Shown piece after piece: positions 45,395-53,824 of a stretch of DNA of 64,000 bases (its first letter is position 1; every line of letters begins with the position of its first letter). A program made the translations under genes and the position numbers. The stretch covers positions 1,517,001 through 1,581,000 of the forward strand of contig NZ_CP015405.2 in NCBI RefSeq assembly GCF_001689125.2. Reading direction: 5' to 3'. The notes under the pieces are model-generated. The model made no database searches. It had not been told where the DNA came from and saw nothing but the letters and a program-made list of their open reading frames with translations. The DNA comes from Blautia pseudococcoides (GTDB taxonomy: Bacteria > Bacillota > Clostridia > Lachnospirales > Lachnospiraceae).

Positions 45395-47222
45395 GTAAGT
45401 AAGAGGACTTTCACCTCAAACTTCTCCCGGAACCGTACGTGAAAGTCTCCTTTCATACGGCTCTTATCATTCAACAATACGAATATAAATTGCTCCAGTG
45501 AGCAAACAGTTTTGGCTCTCGCTGTCTCACGGTGTAGAGCCATTTCTCTGCTCTACGTCGTCTACCTCGAAAGTTCTTGTACTTACACATAGCCCATTTC
45601 ACAAGTCTTCTTTCAATACATTGTAACGTTCCCTTCATTGCCGATGGATTGAACTTACCAAAATAGTTCATCCAACCACGAATTAAGGGATTCAGCATTT
45701 CTGCTATGATGTCTATTTTGCACCCTGTCCTCTTATGAACTTCCATAGCCTTTATTTTTTCTCGAAAGCTTTTAGATGAAGAGTTGCTTACAGATGCAAT
45801 AAAGTTATGTCTGATTTTTCCATCTTTACACATGATGTATACTGCTTTGAATGTATAACCAAGAAAATCGAACTCTGTAAGTTCTTCCTCCCTGGTTCTG
45901 TCCTTATCCTTACAATACACTATTCTTGTTTTAATAGGATGCAGTTCTAGCTTACATTCCTCAAGTCTATTTGCTAACTTTTCTTTTATGAAGATAGCTT
46001 CCTCTTTTGTACGGCAATGTATTAATCCATCATCCGCATATCTTTCAAATGGTGCTTGTGGGAAATTTCTTTCCATCCACATATCGAATACATAATGCAA
46101 AAACATGTTTGCTAAAACTGGACTTATTACTCCTCCTTGTGGTGTCCCAGACAATCTCTCAATTACATGCCCCTCTCTTGTTACAAACGGAATTTCTAGC
46201 CATCGTTTTATATAGAGACATATCCATTCTTCTTTTACATGCCTTGCTACAACCTTCATTAGAAGTTCATGATCGATGTTATCGAACAATCCTTTTACAT
46301 CTAATTCAATGACATAATCATATCTCCAACATCGCTTTCTTGCTGTTGCTATTGCATCAATTGCAGACTTGTTTGGTCTGTACCCATATGAGTCATCGCA
46401 AAACATGGGCTCTACCACAGGTTCTACATACATTCTTGCAGCCATCTGTGCAATTCTATCTGTAATAGTTGGTATGCCCAATCTCCTGGTTCCACCAGTT
46501 TTCTTTGGTATTTCTACCGCTAATACCGGAGATGGAAAATAACTTCCTGAACTCATTCGATTCCATATCTTATATAGATTATTATTCAGTTTCTTTTCAA
46601 ACTGTTCAAAATCTATACCATCAATTCCCGCACTTCCTTTGTTTGCTTTTACTCTCTTATAAGCTTCAATAACCACTTTCTTTGGTATTTCGTATTGTTT
46701 GCTCTCGCTCATCAAATCCTCCTAGTTTCCTAGTTGTTTTCAGTATCAAGCAGAATGATGTTACCCCTTTGCTCCATTGTCATTACAACAACTTCAACAC
46801 TACTACGAGTAACTCCGCCCCTGTAGAATACGTCTCTACTTTCGACCTTATCTTTCTGTGACTTGAATCTTTTCGATTTTCATTATTCTACAGGTTCCCA
46901 TGTTTCACACAGAAGCCTGATACATGCTCATGCCATCTTAATGCCGTTCCACGGATGGTCAGCTTTACAGGTTTCCTCCATCCTCATCCTTACTCAGTGG
47001 TGAAAAGTAAGTTTTGCAGAAATCTTACGCTTTCGACACTTCTTCAATGGTTCATTTTCATTCATCTTCATGTATCATATCTGATTGTTTGTACAACCTT
47101 TTCTCTAATCGCTCACTACCATGACCTGAATCACAGCAGCATTAGAGTGATTTGACAGGCTTGCCTGTTCAATTCCTGTCGAAGGACCTACCTTCATCTT
47201 CTGTATGCCTTGCATGGCACAC
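45395..47222 (-). mobile_element. Nested group II intron inside the class C intron
   Basis: About 1.8 kb. The 5' end is placed at GTGTGCC near 47222, and domain V (GAGCCGTATGAAAGGAGACT to TACGGTTC) is at about 45433-45468. The 3' end is approximate (45388-45400). It lies between domain V and domain VI of the outer intron. It carries the 414-aa maturase. Confidence 0.6.
45471..46715 (-). CDS. ltrA: Group II intron reverse transcriptase/maturase (nested intron)
   Basis: 414 aa. RT with VEIPKKTGGTRRLGIPTITDR, GYRPNKSAIDAI, SGTPQGGVISPVLANMFLHY and the active site RYADDGLIHC; domain X ends in IRGWMNYFGKFNPSAM and WAMCKYKNFRGRRRRAEKWL. No HNH domain. This type is clearly different from the maturases of introns 1 and 2. 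Intact. GGAGGATTTG lies before the start. Confidence 0.9.
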   Translation of the reverse strand: MMSESKQYEIPKKVVIEAYKRVKANKGSAGIDGIDFEQFEKKLNNNLYKIWNRMSSGSYFPSPVLAVEIPKKTGGTRRLGIPTITDRIAQMAARMYVEPVVEPMFCDDSYGYRPNKSAIDAIATARKRCWRYDYVIELDVKGLFDNIDHELLMKVVARHVKEEWICLYIKRWLEIPFVTREGHVIERLSGTPQGGVISPVLANMFLHYVFDMWMERNFPQAPFERYADDGLIHCRTKEEAIFIKEKLANRLEECKLELHPIKTRIVYCKDKDRTREEELTEFDFLGYTFKAVYIMCKDGKIRHNFIASVSNSSSKSFREKIKAMEVHKRTGCKIDIIAEMLNPLIRGWMNYFGKFNPSAMKGTLQCIERRLVKWAMCKYKNFRGRRRRAEKWLYTVRQREPKLFAHWSNLYSYC

Positions 47223-47256
47223 CACCACCTGGCATACCGTTCGGTACCAAGGCGGT

Positions 47257-48828
47257 TCAATAGTTTACACGTACTTTTAGATAGCGGGTTGACATGGATG
47301 GATATCCAAGTCTGTCCACTATTATTTTCTTAGTGAGTGCCGAGTTCAACATAGCCGCCGCCCTCCACACTCCCTTCCGGCAGTTCGCCATTTCATGTAC
47401 TTTCCACTCTGGCAGATGTAGCGCCCGAAGCATCTTGTATCTCGTGCGCACCTTCTTCCATTGCTTCCAGTATACTGCCCGGATTCTATGGCGCAGCCAT
47501 TCATCCGTCTGTTCCATCAGGTTTTTCATATCTGCATATCGGTAATAGTTTATCCATCCCCTTGCATAGCTTCGGAGTTTCTCTTCCCTTACCTCATTGC
47601 TCCATTTATTCCCTCTGGTCGTCAGTTCCCTCAATTTATTCCGCATTTTCTCCACTGATTTCGGGTGTACCCACATCCGGCATTTTCCCTTATGTCTGTA
47701 GAATGCGTATCCAAGATATTTTATCTTGCTTATATGTCTTACTGCCGTTTTCTGGAGATTGACTTTCAGAAACAGTTTTTTCGTGATAAACGGCACAATG
47801 TTCTCTAACGTCCGCTCTGCGCTTTTCTTGCTTTTGCATAGTATCAGACAGTCATCGGCATACCTCACAAATTTATGTCCCCTTCGTTTCAGTTCCTTAT
47901 CCAGCTCGTTCAGCATCACATTTCCACACAACGGACTCAATGGCCCGCCTTGCGGCACGCCCTCCGGTGTCGCGTGGAATCCGCCATCTTCCATGACCCC
48001 GGCGTTCAGGTATTTGTGTATCAACGAGATGACCCTCCCGTCTTTCACCGTCCTCGACAGTACCTCGATCAGTTTGCTGTGGTTCACGGTGTCAAAGTAG
48101 GATTGTAAGTCCATACTCACTGCATACACATAGCCCTCATTGATGTATTCCCTACATCTTCCCAACGCTTCATGCGCACTTCTGCCTGGTCGGAATCCGA
48201 AGCTGTTATCCGAAAACTGTTCCTCATAAATAGGGGTTAGTTCCTGTGCGATTGCCTGTTGGATTACCCTGTCCACTACCGTGGGTACTCCTAATTTTCT
48301 CAATTTTCCTTTCTCCTCTTTGGGTATTTCTACCCTTCGTACTGGGTTGGGTTTATATTTCCCTTCCCTTACCTGTTCCACGATCTCGGCCTGGTGTTTT
48401 CTCAGGTAGGGCAGAAGTCCATCTACCTGCATACCGTCGATTCCGCCTGCGCCTTTGTTCGCTTTCACTTTCTTATAGGCGGCGTTTAGATTGTCACTTC
48501 TAAGAATCGTGTCTAACAGGTTGTCCATCCAAAAGTCCGTGTGGGTGTCAGGGTTTCCGGTAATCCTTCCATGGGCGTACACTCCTGCTTGCTCTTTCTG
48601 TTCCGCAGGTACCATCCGCAGGTAGTCCTCTATATGAAGTTGTCTGTACTTAATTCCATGTCCGGTTTCCATTTGAAAATGACATCTCCTATTGTTCAGT
48701 CCTTCCCGGTACGTTTGCAACCATCCCGGTACTATGACCTCTGCTGACTTCTCACGGCAAGCTTTACTCCGTGGTAACGAATGTTTTATCGCCTTTTCCA
48801 CGTCCGTGAGACCTCCCCGGGTACTCAC
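47257..48828 (-). CDS. ltrA: Group II intron reverse transcriptase/maturase (class C-like)
   Basis: 523 aa as an open frame. The conserved protein starts at about residue 101 (MDNLLDTILRSDNLNAA, codon at 48528), giving the usual 420 aa of class C maturases; the part before it overlaps intron RNA structure. RT motifs: RRVEIPKEEKGKLRKLGVPTVVDR, FGFRPGRSAHEAL, EGVPQGGPLSPLCGNVMLNELD and FVRYADDCLIL; maturase end SYARGWINYYRYADM. No endonuclease domain. Similar in style to the Eubacterium rectale class C maturases. Confidence 0.85.
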   Translation of the reverse strand: MSTRGGLTDVEKAIKHSLPRSKACREKSAEVIVPGWLQTYREGLNNRRCHFQMETGHGIKYRQLHIEDYLRMVPAEQKEQAGVYAHGRITGNPDTHTDFWMDNLLDTILRSDNLNAAYKKVKANKGAGGIDGMQVDGLLPYLRKHQAEIVEQVREGKYKPNPVRRVEIPKEEKGKLRKLGVPTVVDRVIQQAIAQELTPIYEEQFSDNSFGFRPGRSAHEALGRCREYINEGYVYAVSMDLQSYFDTVNHSKLIEVLSRTVKDGRVISLIHKYLNAGVMEDGGFHATPEGVPQGGPLSPLCGNVMLNELDKELKRRGHKFVRYADDCLILCKSKKSAERTLENIVPFITKKLFLKVNLQKTAVRHISKIKYLGYAFYRHKGKCRMWVHPKSVEKMRNKLRELTTRGNKWSNEVREEKLRSYARGWINYYRYADMKNLMEQTDEWLRHRIRAVYWKQWKKVRTRYKMLRALHLPEWKVHEMANCRKGVWRAAAMLNSALTKKIIVDRLGYPSMSTRYLKVRVNY

Positions 48829-49089
48829 ACGTTCTTTCCCTCCATGTCCCCACCATTTTTACTGTGTCGGATTCCGCGCAGTTATTGGACTTTGGCTTGT
48901 TTAGCAGCCTTATCCTCCGTGTTCAGCCTGAAATGGTTTCTGTGCGTTGGGGCAGAGGTTTGCCTGCACCTTCCTTCAGCCCTCTTAAACCTCACGGCGA
49001 GAACCTTGGTGTTCAGCTATATCCTTCCCACTGCCGGGTGGATTCGGGACTTTCACCCGTTAGAACGTGCGCCCGCCGGGCGCACTAAA

Positions 49090-49131
49090 AAGGTGCAGAC
49101 AGAAAGGTTTCCCCTTTCCCATCTGCACCTT
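49090..49131 (-). terminator. Stem-loop with T-run used as class C intron target
   Basis: AAGGTGCAGA and TCTGCACCTT are perfect 10-bp arms, with an inner AAAGG/CCTTT stem, followed by TTTTTA on the minus strand, 14 bp after the stop of the gene at 49145. It works as an intrinsic terminator in form; the intron begins right after the T-run. Confidence 0.75.
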
Positions 49132-49144
49132 CTCGTTTTCCTTC

Positions 49145-49453
49145 TCACCGAACTGCACATCGTTTATATTTTGCCTTTAATATTTTATAAAACACCACAT
49201 CGATCCCATCCGCATACCTCCCAGCGGCCAGATAAGTATCCCTGAGTTTATTCAGCGCTTCAATAACTTTCTTGTACTCACTGTCTGTCATAAACAGCTT
49301 CGTATCTTGATAATCTACCAGCTTCAGCACCAGATTTCTGGTTTCCTCTACGGACACTCCTTTTGCTTTTTCTTCCCGGAACACATCCCGCAGGGCAACT
49401 AAAAGCATGTTTTTCATGATCTCATCCATTTTTACGCATCGTTGTTTTTCCAT
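49145..49453 (-). CDS. Unknown ICE protein (102 aa)
   Basis: Start ATG 49453, preceded by GGAGG. Mostly helical, charged: MDEIMKNMLLVALRDVFREEKAKGVSVEETRNLVLKLVD-type first half, MTDSEYKKVIEALNKLRDTYLAAGRY second half. Not membrane-bound, no known motif. It lies between the LtrC-like gene and virD4, where Tn1549-type elements carry small unknown proteins. Confidence 0.6.
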   Translation of the reverse strand: MEKQRCVKMDEIMKNMLLVALRDVFREEKAKGVSVEETRNLVLKLVDYQDTKLFMTDSEYKKVIEALNKLRDTYLAAGRYADGIDVVFYKILKAKYKRCAVR

Positions 49454-49533
49454 ATATGCCAGCCTCCGTTTCCACAACATACCACAGGATTTCAGGAATA
49501 TCTACTGTTATTCTCTAAAAAAGCCAACAAATA

Positions 49534-50484
49534 TCAGCGTTCCGGCTGGCTCTTTGCTTTCGTGGTTTTTGCTTTTTTTCCTTCTCCCACATGGAACTCA
49601 TCGGCAACAAATTCCTGCTCCGGGCGTCCCAGATTCCTGTCCATATGCTTCTCTATGGTATAGGCGGCATTTTTGACGTCATTGATGAAGTCACGCAGCT
49701 CTTTTGGGTCACGGCTTCCGTATTCCTGCATCTGGCAGACCCTGTCAAACTGGAACGCGGAATTTTCCACCCCGTATTTCTGTGCCACCACATAGGCCGC
49801 ACAAAAGGCCGGAGCCGATACCTTTCCCCTGCTGTAGGTTCCGTTACGCATATCCATAGACGCACAGGCCAGTTCCCGGTTGATGGCGTGGAACGTGGTG
49901 ACCTCCCCCATGCCGTTCCTGACATAAATGGAGCGCTGGGCAGGGATATACTGTGCCTGCACCCCTTCCGGCAGGTTATCCGCGATCTGAATCCGGACTT
50001 CTGATTCGGTAAGCAGCGCCCCCATCAGTTCATCCATGGATTTCTGCGGCGCTGCCTCCGGCTGCTTCATCCGGATCTGGCTGATATCATAGGACTTGGC
50101 AATGCTGTATCCCTGCATCGTCACCCCGTCCTTCTCATATTCATTCCCTGCAAGGAAGCGGTAGCCTTTCCCCCGCTCCTCCGGACGGATGGAATGCCCT
50201 TCCTCCCGAATCTTCTCATAGGTCTTTACCTGCCGGATCTCCGGGTTCTGGCTGTACAATAGCAGCAGGTTGGCCGTCCGCTGGGGCGTACACTGTGCCA
50301 TGAAGTTGAGAAACCCTTTCAGGGATTCCCCATCCTTGAACACATCCTGCGACTTGGCGTCCACCTCCGCCCAGACCTCTTCCCGCTCCTGTTTCTTCAT
50401 GGCGGCGTATTCTTCCTTTGACATCCTCTGTTCCCCCTGTGCGGGGGCTTCGGATCCCTGATTTAAATATTTATTCAAGTCCAT
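49534..50484 (-). CDS. LtrC/ArdC-like ICE protein
   Basis: 316 aa. It has the ArdC-like N-terminal pattern (FLNFMAQCTPQRTANLLLLYSQNPEIRQVKTYEKIREEG, then GKGYRFLAGNEY) that in ArdC binds single-stranded DNA. The metallopeptidase part is degenerate: where HExxH is expected it reads HAINRELACAS, so no zinc site. The tail is Lys-rich. Probably protects or handles transferred DNA. It ends 6 bp after the next gene upstream. Confidence 0.65.
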   Translation of the reverse strand: MDLNKYLNQGSEAPAQGEQRMSKEEYAAMKKQEREEVWAEVDAKSQDVFKDGESLKGFLNFMAQCTPQRTANLLLLYSQNPEIRQVKTYEKIREEGHSIRPEERGKGYRFLAGNEYEKDGVTMQGYSIAKSYDISQIRMKQPEAAPQKSMDELMGALLTESEVRIQIADNLPEGVQAQYIPAQRSIYVRNGMGEVTTFHAINRELACASMDMRNGTYSRGKVSAPAFCAAYVVAQKYGVENSAFQFDRVCQMQEYGSRDPKELRDFINDVKNAAYTIEKHMDRNLGRPEQEFVADEFHVGEGKKAKTTKAKSQPER

Positions 50485-50490
50485 ATGGCA

Positions 50491-51285
50491 TTACCTTCCT
50501 TTCGTTTTTGCTTTTTTCTTCCGGCGGCCGGCAGAGCGGTTCTTTCCCCTCTGCTTCTTCCGACTTTTGGCCTGTCTCTGTTTCTCCTTCTGCCCCTCCT
50601 TGATCTTGCTCAGTTCTTCCCGGACAGAGGGCTTCTCAGTCGTTTCCTGCCCGGTAGAAATATCGCTGCTGCGCAAGGAAGGTTCGGACGGACTCTTTGC
50701 GTCTTCCTCCTGCGCCTGCGTAAAATTTTCTTCTTTTGGGATATCAAAATTAAAATCCTGCTCAGCGTCAAAGATTTCAAACTGTACTTCTCCTTCCGGC
50801 ATCTGTACCGTCTCTGTCTTGGTTTCCGCTTCCAGCCCTATCTCATCTGCCACTTCATGGGTGAGCTGGCCGCTTTGGGCTTCTGTAAAGTCAAGGTTCA
50901 TCTTATCCATGACACGGTTGACCTTTGCGGCGTCATCGGCATACACCATGATCTCGCACGTCTCCGGGTCTTTTTTGTCTCTGATGATGACATAGAGAAG
51001 CCCCCTCTTTTTCCCTTCCTCACAGAACTCTTTCAGCCGGTCCTTGGGGACCGTGAAAAATTTCAGCGGCTTATTCTCCTTTAACATGCGCACCACACGG
51101 GTCCTGCCCATGCTCTTTTTATTGTCCGTCAGTACGGCATAGAAAAAGGCGGCCAGATGCTGTGCCCCTCTTCCGGAAAGGCGCAGGATCTTATCCGCCC
51201 CGTCAAATGCCAGTTTCCCGCCTGCCTCCAGACCCTCCATGCTGTATTTCACGATCTGGTCTGCGGCGTCACCTCCAAGGTTCAT
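50491..51285 (-). CDS. PcfB/DUF3801 family protein
   Basis: 264 aa. The first 150 residues match the DUF3801 (PcfB) core: GARAQHLAAFFYAVL-like GRGAQHLAAFFYAVLTDN, GRTRVVRMLKENKPLKFF, FCEEGKKRGLLYVIIRDK. The C-terminal 100 residues are acidic, then strongly basic (KKQRGKNRSAGRRKKKAK). PcfB-type proteins act with the relaxase at the origin of transfer. It starts 4 bp after the relaxase stop. Confidence 0.8.
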   Translation of the reverse strand: MNLGGDAADQIVKYSMEGLEAGGKLAFDGADKILRLSGRGAQHLAAFFYAVLTDNKKSMGRTRVVRMLKENKPLKFFTVPKDRLKEFCEEGKKRGLLYVIIRDKKDPETCEIMVYADDAAKVNRVMDKMNLDFTEAQSGQLTHEVADEIGLEAETKTETVQMPEGEVQFEIFDAEQDFNFDIPKEENFTQAQEEDAKSPSEPSLRSSDISTGQETTEKPSVREELSKIKEGQKEKQRQAKSRKKQRGKNRSAGRRKKKAKTKGR

Positions 51286-51289
51286 GCAA

Positions 51290-52597
51290 TCACCTCTCTT
51301 CCTTCTTTTCCTTCCTGTTTTCTGCTTCTGCTTTTTGCTGTCCGGCTTCTTTCTCCCACTGCTCCATCTCCTGTAATCTGCGCTCTATCTCGACGGAATG
51401 CACCTGTATCCGGCTGCACATCCGTATTTCTTTTCGGATTGGCTTTAGAGCCTCTTTGATCTCTCCGATCCGTTCCGACTGCGGCTTGGTGCGGTAGAGC
51501 CGCCTGCGCTCCTTCATAAGCAGAAGCGCCTCTTCCTCCAAGGGTTCCCGGTAGGCCTGCAGCTGCTCTCTGGTGGTGATCCCGTGCTTTTTAAGGAAGT
51601 CCAACTGTTCGATGCGCTGGTCTAATTTCCGTATATCTGCCCGGAGGGAGTAAGAATGACTGGAAGTCTTTCTCCCCCAGATCCCCAGCCGGTACATGTA
51701 AAAATAATAGAGAGCCTGCAGGCCGGCAGCTTTTTTGTGCGGCTTGTTCCCGCCTCCTTTCCCAGCCTGCTTTTGTAAACGCCCCAGCTGCAAGCCTCCC
51801 GGCTGCAGAATCCATACCCGGAGGGCTTCCTCCGTATATTTTTCCCCAAGGCTCTTTAGACGGACATACCGCTCCATTCCCGGAGCCTTCAGGGAAATGT
51901 ATTTTCTGCCCAGCTTCCACTCATATCCTTTTGCTTCCATCTGATGCAGGAACTGTCTCCACGTAAAGCTCATCTGCACCGCTTCCCGGATATCCATGCG
52001 TATCCCGGTGCGCCACGTTGGTTTTCCGTCCCTTTCTGCCTGCCACTGGGCATAGGACATCCCCTTCCCATTTGTCTGGATCACGGAAAGCCCGTATTTC
52101 CTGCACAGGCCGTCCGACATTCTTCGGATGTCCTCGTAGTAGCTCCTGCTGTTGCTGTGATATTTATGGCCGTCTTCCATGCTCACGGAGTTAAACACGA
52201 TATGGTTATGGTAATGGCTGGTGTTTAAGTGTGTTGTAATGACGGTCTCAAACTGCCCCTTTAATAACTGCTCTGCCAGTTCAAGCCCTATGAGATGTGC
52301 CAGCTCCGGGGTGACTTCCCCTTCGGCAAAACTCTGGATCAGATGGTAGCCCTGCACCCCTCCGGTTTTGTGGAACCGTTTCTTGGTGGCTGCCATATCC
52401 TCGAATGCCGTCTCACAAGTACAGCCGATGCAGTCTTCAAACACCGCCGCTTCTGTTTTCTCCCGGTTCATGGCATAGGAAATGGCCTCTTCCAGTGACC
52501 CGGCCTGTTCCGGTTTTTTCGTAGTCTTCTCCTTATCCTGCACATAGTCAATGGAGTTGTCCAGGCGGTGGACGGGAATGATGCTCGTATAGGCCAT
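51290..52597 (-). CDS. Relaxase (MOBP type, VirD2/MobA-like)
   Basis: 435 aa. The relaxase domain is in the first 220 residues: GYHLIQSF, then HLNTSHYHNHIVFNSVS with the three-His metal site; a Tyr near the N-terminus (IDYVQDKEKT) is a candidate for the nicking residue. The rest is a helical, Arg/Lys/Glu-rich region. It nicks the origin of transfer and stays linked to the strand that is transferred. Preceded by MobC (6 bp). Confidence 0.9.
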   Translation of the reverse strand: MAYTSIIPVHRLDNSIDYVQDKEKTTKKPEQAGSLEEAISYAMNREKTEAAVFEDCIGCTCETAFEDMAATKKRFHKTGGVQGYHLIQSFAEGEVTPELAHLIGLELAEQLLKGQFETVITTHLNTSHYHNHIVFNSVSMEDGHKYHSNSRSYYEDIRRMSDGLCRKYGLSVIQTNGKGMSYAQWQAERDGKPTWRTGIRMDIREAVQMSFTWRQFLHQMEAKGYEWKLGRKYISLKAPGMERYVRLKSLGEKYTEEALRVWILQPGGLQLGRLQKQAGKGGGNKPHKKAAGLQALYYFYMYRLGIWGRKTSSHSYSLRADIRKLDQRIEQLDFLKKHGITTREQLQAYREPLEEEALLLMKERRRLYRTKPQSERIGEIKEALKPIRKEIRMCSRIQVHSVEIERRLQEMEQWEKEAGQQKAEAENRKEKKEER

Positions 52598-52603
52598 AAG
52601 GCA

Positions 52604-52912
52604 CTACCATTCCTCTTTCAACAGCTGCCAGACTTCCCTTGCGATCCGGGTCATCTCCCTTACGCTCTCCTGACTGGCAGCCCCGGAAGCATTTGCCACA
52701 TGGGCAAGCTGGTTGGCATTGTTGCAAAGCCCGGCTGTCTTGCGGAGCAGGTCCGCATGATGCTCACAGGGCTTCGCCTTAACCTCCCCGCCCATGATTA
52801 AAGTGCGCAGATACTCTTCCCTTGGGAATCCGCTCTTTGCTGCCTGCTCATCCAGATACCGCAGTTCTCTGGCATTGAGCCGGACCGGGATCACATGGTT
52901 TCTTTTCCTCAT
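52604..52912 (-). CDS. mobC: MobC-like relaxosome protein
   Basis: 102 aa from ATG 52912 with AGGTGATGAG upstream; an upstream ATG (53014) overlaps the previous gene and is less likely. Ribbon-helix-helix start (HVIPVRLNARELRYLDEQAAKSGFPREEYLR), then the MobC segment NNANQLAHVANASGAASQESVREM. It helps the relaxase bind and nick the origin of transfer. Confidence 0.85.
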   Translation of the reverse strand: MRKRNHVIPVRLNARELRYLDEQAAKSGFPREEYLRTLIMGGEVKAKPCEHHADLLRKTAGLCNNANQLAHVANASGAASQESVREMTRIAREVWQLLKEEW

Positions 52913-52916
52913 CTCA

Positions 52917-53288
52917 TCACCTGCCTCTCTCTTTCTGTTGCGGCAACGGCCGGTATGCGATCCCCCGTTCTTCCATGTGCTCTGCAAAATCCAGAGCCTG
53001 CCAGAGTGTTCCATTGACTTTCATATGCTCATCATCCACGTAATTACAGCTACAGACCTGCTTATCTCCATTTCCGGCAATCAGTTCCAGATATCCTCCA
53101 TCCGGGATAAAAAACAGCCGGTTCGCATCTTTATCCAGAAAGCAGATTTTTCTCTCATGTTTCTTTTTTTCAAACAATGCCGCCATCTGCTCGTCTTCCC
53201 TTTTTCCTGCAACTGCCAGCGCCATAAACAGCACGCCTATCGTTCCTCCAAGTGCGCATCCCACTGCCATTCCAATTCCAAACATCAC
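52917..53288 (-). CDS. DUF3789-like membrane protein with extra C-terminal domain
   Basis: 123 aa. N-terminal Gly-rich membrane helix (MFGIGMAVGCALGGTIGVLFMALAV) like the short DUF3789 proteins, then a soluble part (RLFFIPDGGYLELIAGNG, WQALDFAEHMEERGIAYRPLP) that looks like a small beta fold. Function unknown. First gene of the mobilisation operon, next to the candidate origin of transfer. Confidence 0.55.
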   Translation of the reverse strand: MMFGIGMAVGCALGGTIGVLFMALAVAGKREDEQMAALFEKKKHERKICFLDKDANRLFFIPDGGYLELIAGNGDKQVCSCNYVDDEHMKVNGTLWQALDFAEHMEERGIAYRPLPQQKERGR

Positions 53289-53413
53289 ATTTCTCCTTTT
53301 CTTCTATATCCGGGGGTTTGGGGGTCTCCCCAAAGTGCGTTTGGATATCCAAACGCTATGCTTGCAAAACCAGTCGCACCAGCAAGTCTGTGGTACCGAC
53401 TCCCCGACACTTT
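53289..53413. other. Candidate origin of transfer (oriT)
   Basis: A 125-bp gap upstream of the relaxosome genes. It contains a perfect 20-bp palindrome at 53337-53356 (GCGTTTGGAT and its complement), next to a G-rich/C-rich hairpin (GGGGGTCTCCCC, 53320-53331), followed by an uneven GC stretch. Placement and hairpins fit a MOBP-type origin; the nick site itself is not identified. Confidence 0.5.
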
Positions 53414-53740
53414 CTAAGATTCATTTTCTTTGATTTTGACCAGCCCGTCCAAAGTGGTACAGATGATATGCAGCCGGTCCGCCATGCTGATCTCCGTATT
53501 CATGGTTCCGGTGACCTCCCGTCCGCAGACCACCACCATCCGGCATCTCTTTAATATCAGATGGGACATCCGGTTCAATGCCTGCAGATCCTCGGCTTCA
53601 CTTTCATCTAAAAACGGTGCGAAGCCAAATCGGGGACAGATGGGGACGTAACCCATCTCATAAATCTTCCGGCAGTATTTCTGTATCTTTGTCCGGCTCT
53701 CCTCCGGTGAACAGCATACATATGCCAATGCCTGTTCCAT
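53414..53740 (-). CDS. DUF4406/DUF7768-like protein
   Basis: 108 aa from ATG 53740 (AGGGAGGGAT upstream); a GTG at 53767 is in frame too. Rossmann-like: LAYVCCSPEESRTKIQKYCRKIYEMGYVPICPR, then LILKRCRMVVVCGREVTGTMNTEISMADR. This resembles nucleoside 2-deoxyribosyltransferase-like proteins common in phages and ICEs. Enzyme activity is not proven. Confidence 0.6.
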   Translation of the reverse strand: MEQALAYVCCSPEESRTKIQKYCRKIYEMGYVPICPRFGFAPFLDESEAEDLQALNRMSHLILKRCRMVVVCGREVTGTMNTEISMADRLHIICTTLDGLVKIKENES

Positions 53741-53760
53741 GCGATCCCTCCCTTCCTGTG

Positions 53761-53821
53761 CATCCACATGGATGCCTTGTTTTATTGGGGATAAGATTTC
53801 AGGGCATCCATGTGGATGCCC
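53761..53821. repeat. Pair of related palindromes in an intergenic gap
   Basis: CATCCACATGGATG (53761-53774) and a perfect 9-bp-arm palindrome at 53802-53821 (GGGCATCCA, TG, TGGATGCCC). The two halves can also pair with each other. It lies 3 bp after the DUF5688 stop; terminator or RNA-processing stem. Confidence 0.5.
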
Positions 53822-53824
53822 TGA

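Larger units (their letters stand above)
45363..49085 (-). mobile_element. Group II intron (class C-like), split by a nested intron
   Basis: The 5' end GTGCGCCCGGCGGGC at 49085 directly follows a stem-loop with T-run (49090-49131), the hallmark target of class C introns. Domain V (CCGCCTTGGTACCGAACGG) is at about 47228-47260. What looks like its domain VI (AGGGGGACTAATCATCCCCCT) and the end TAT lie at 45363-45385, on the far side of another intron. Its maturase is the 47257-48828 gene. Confidence 0.65.
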
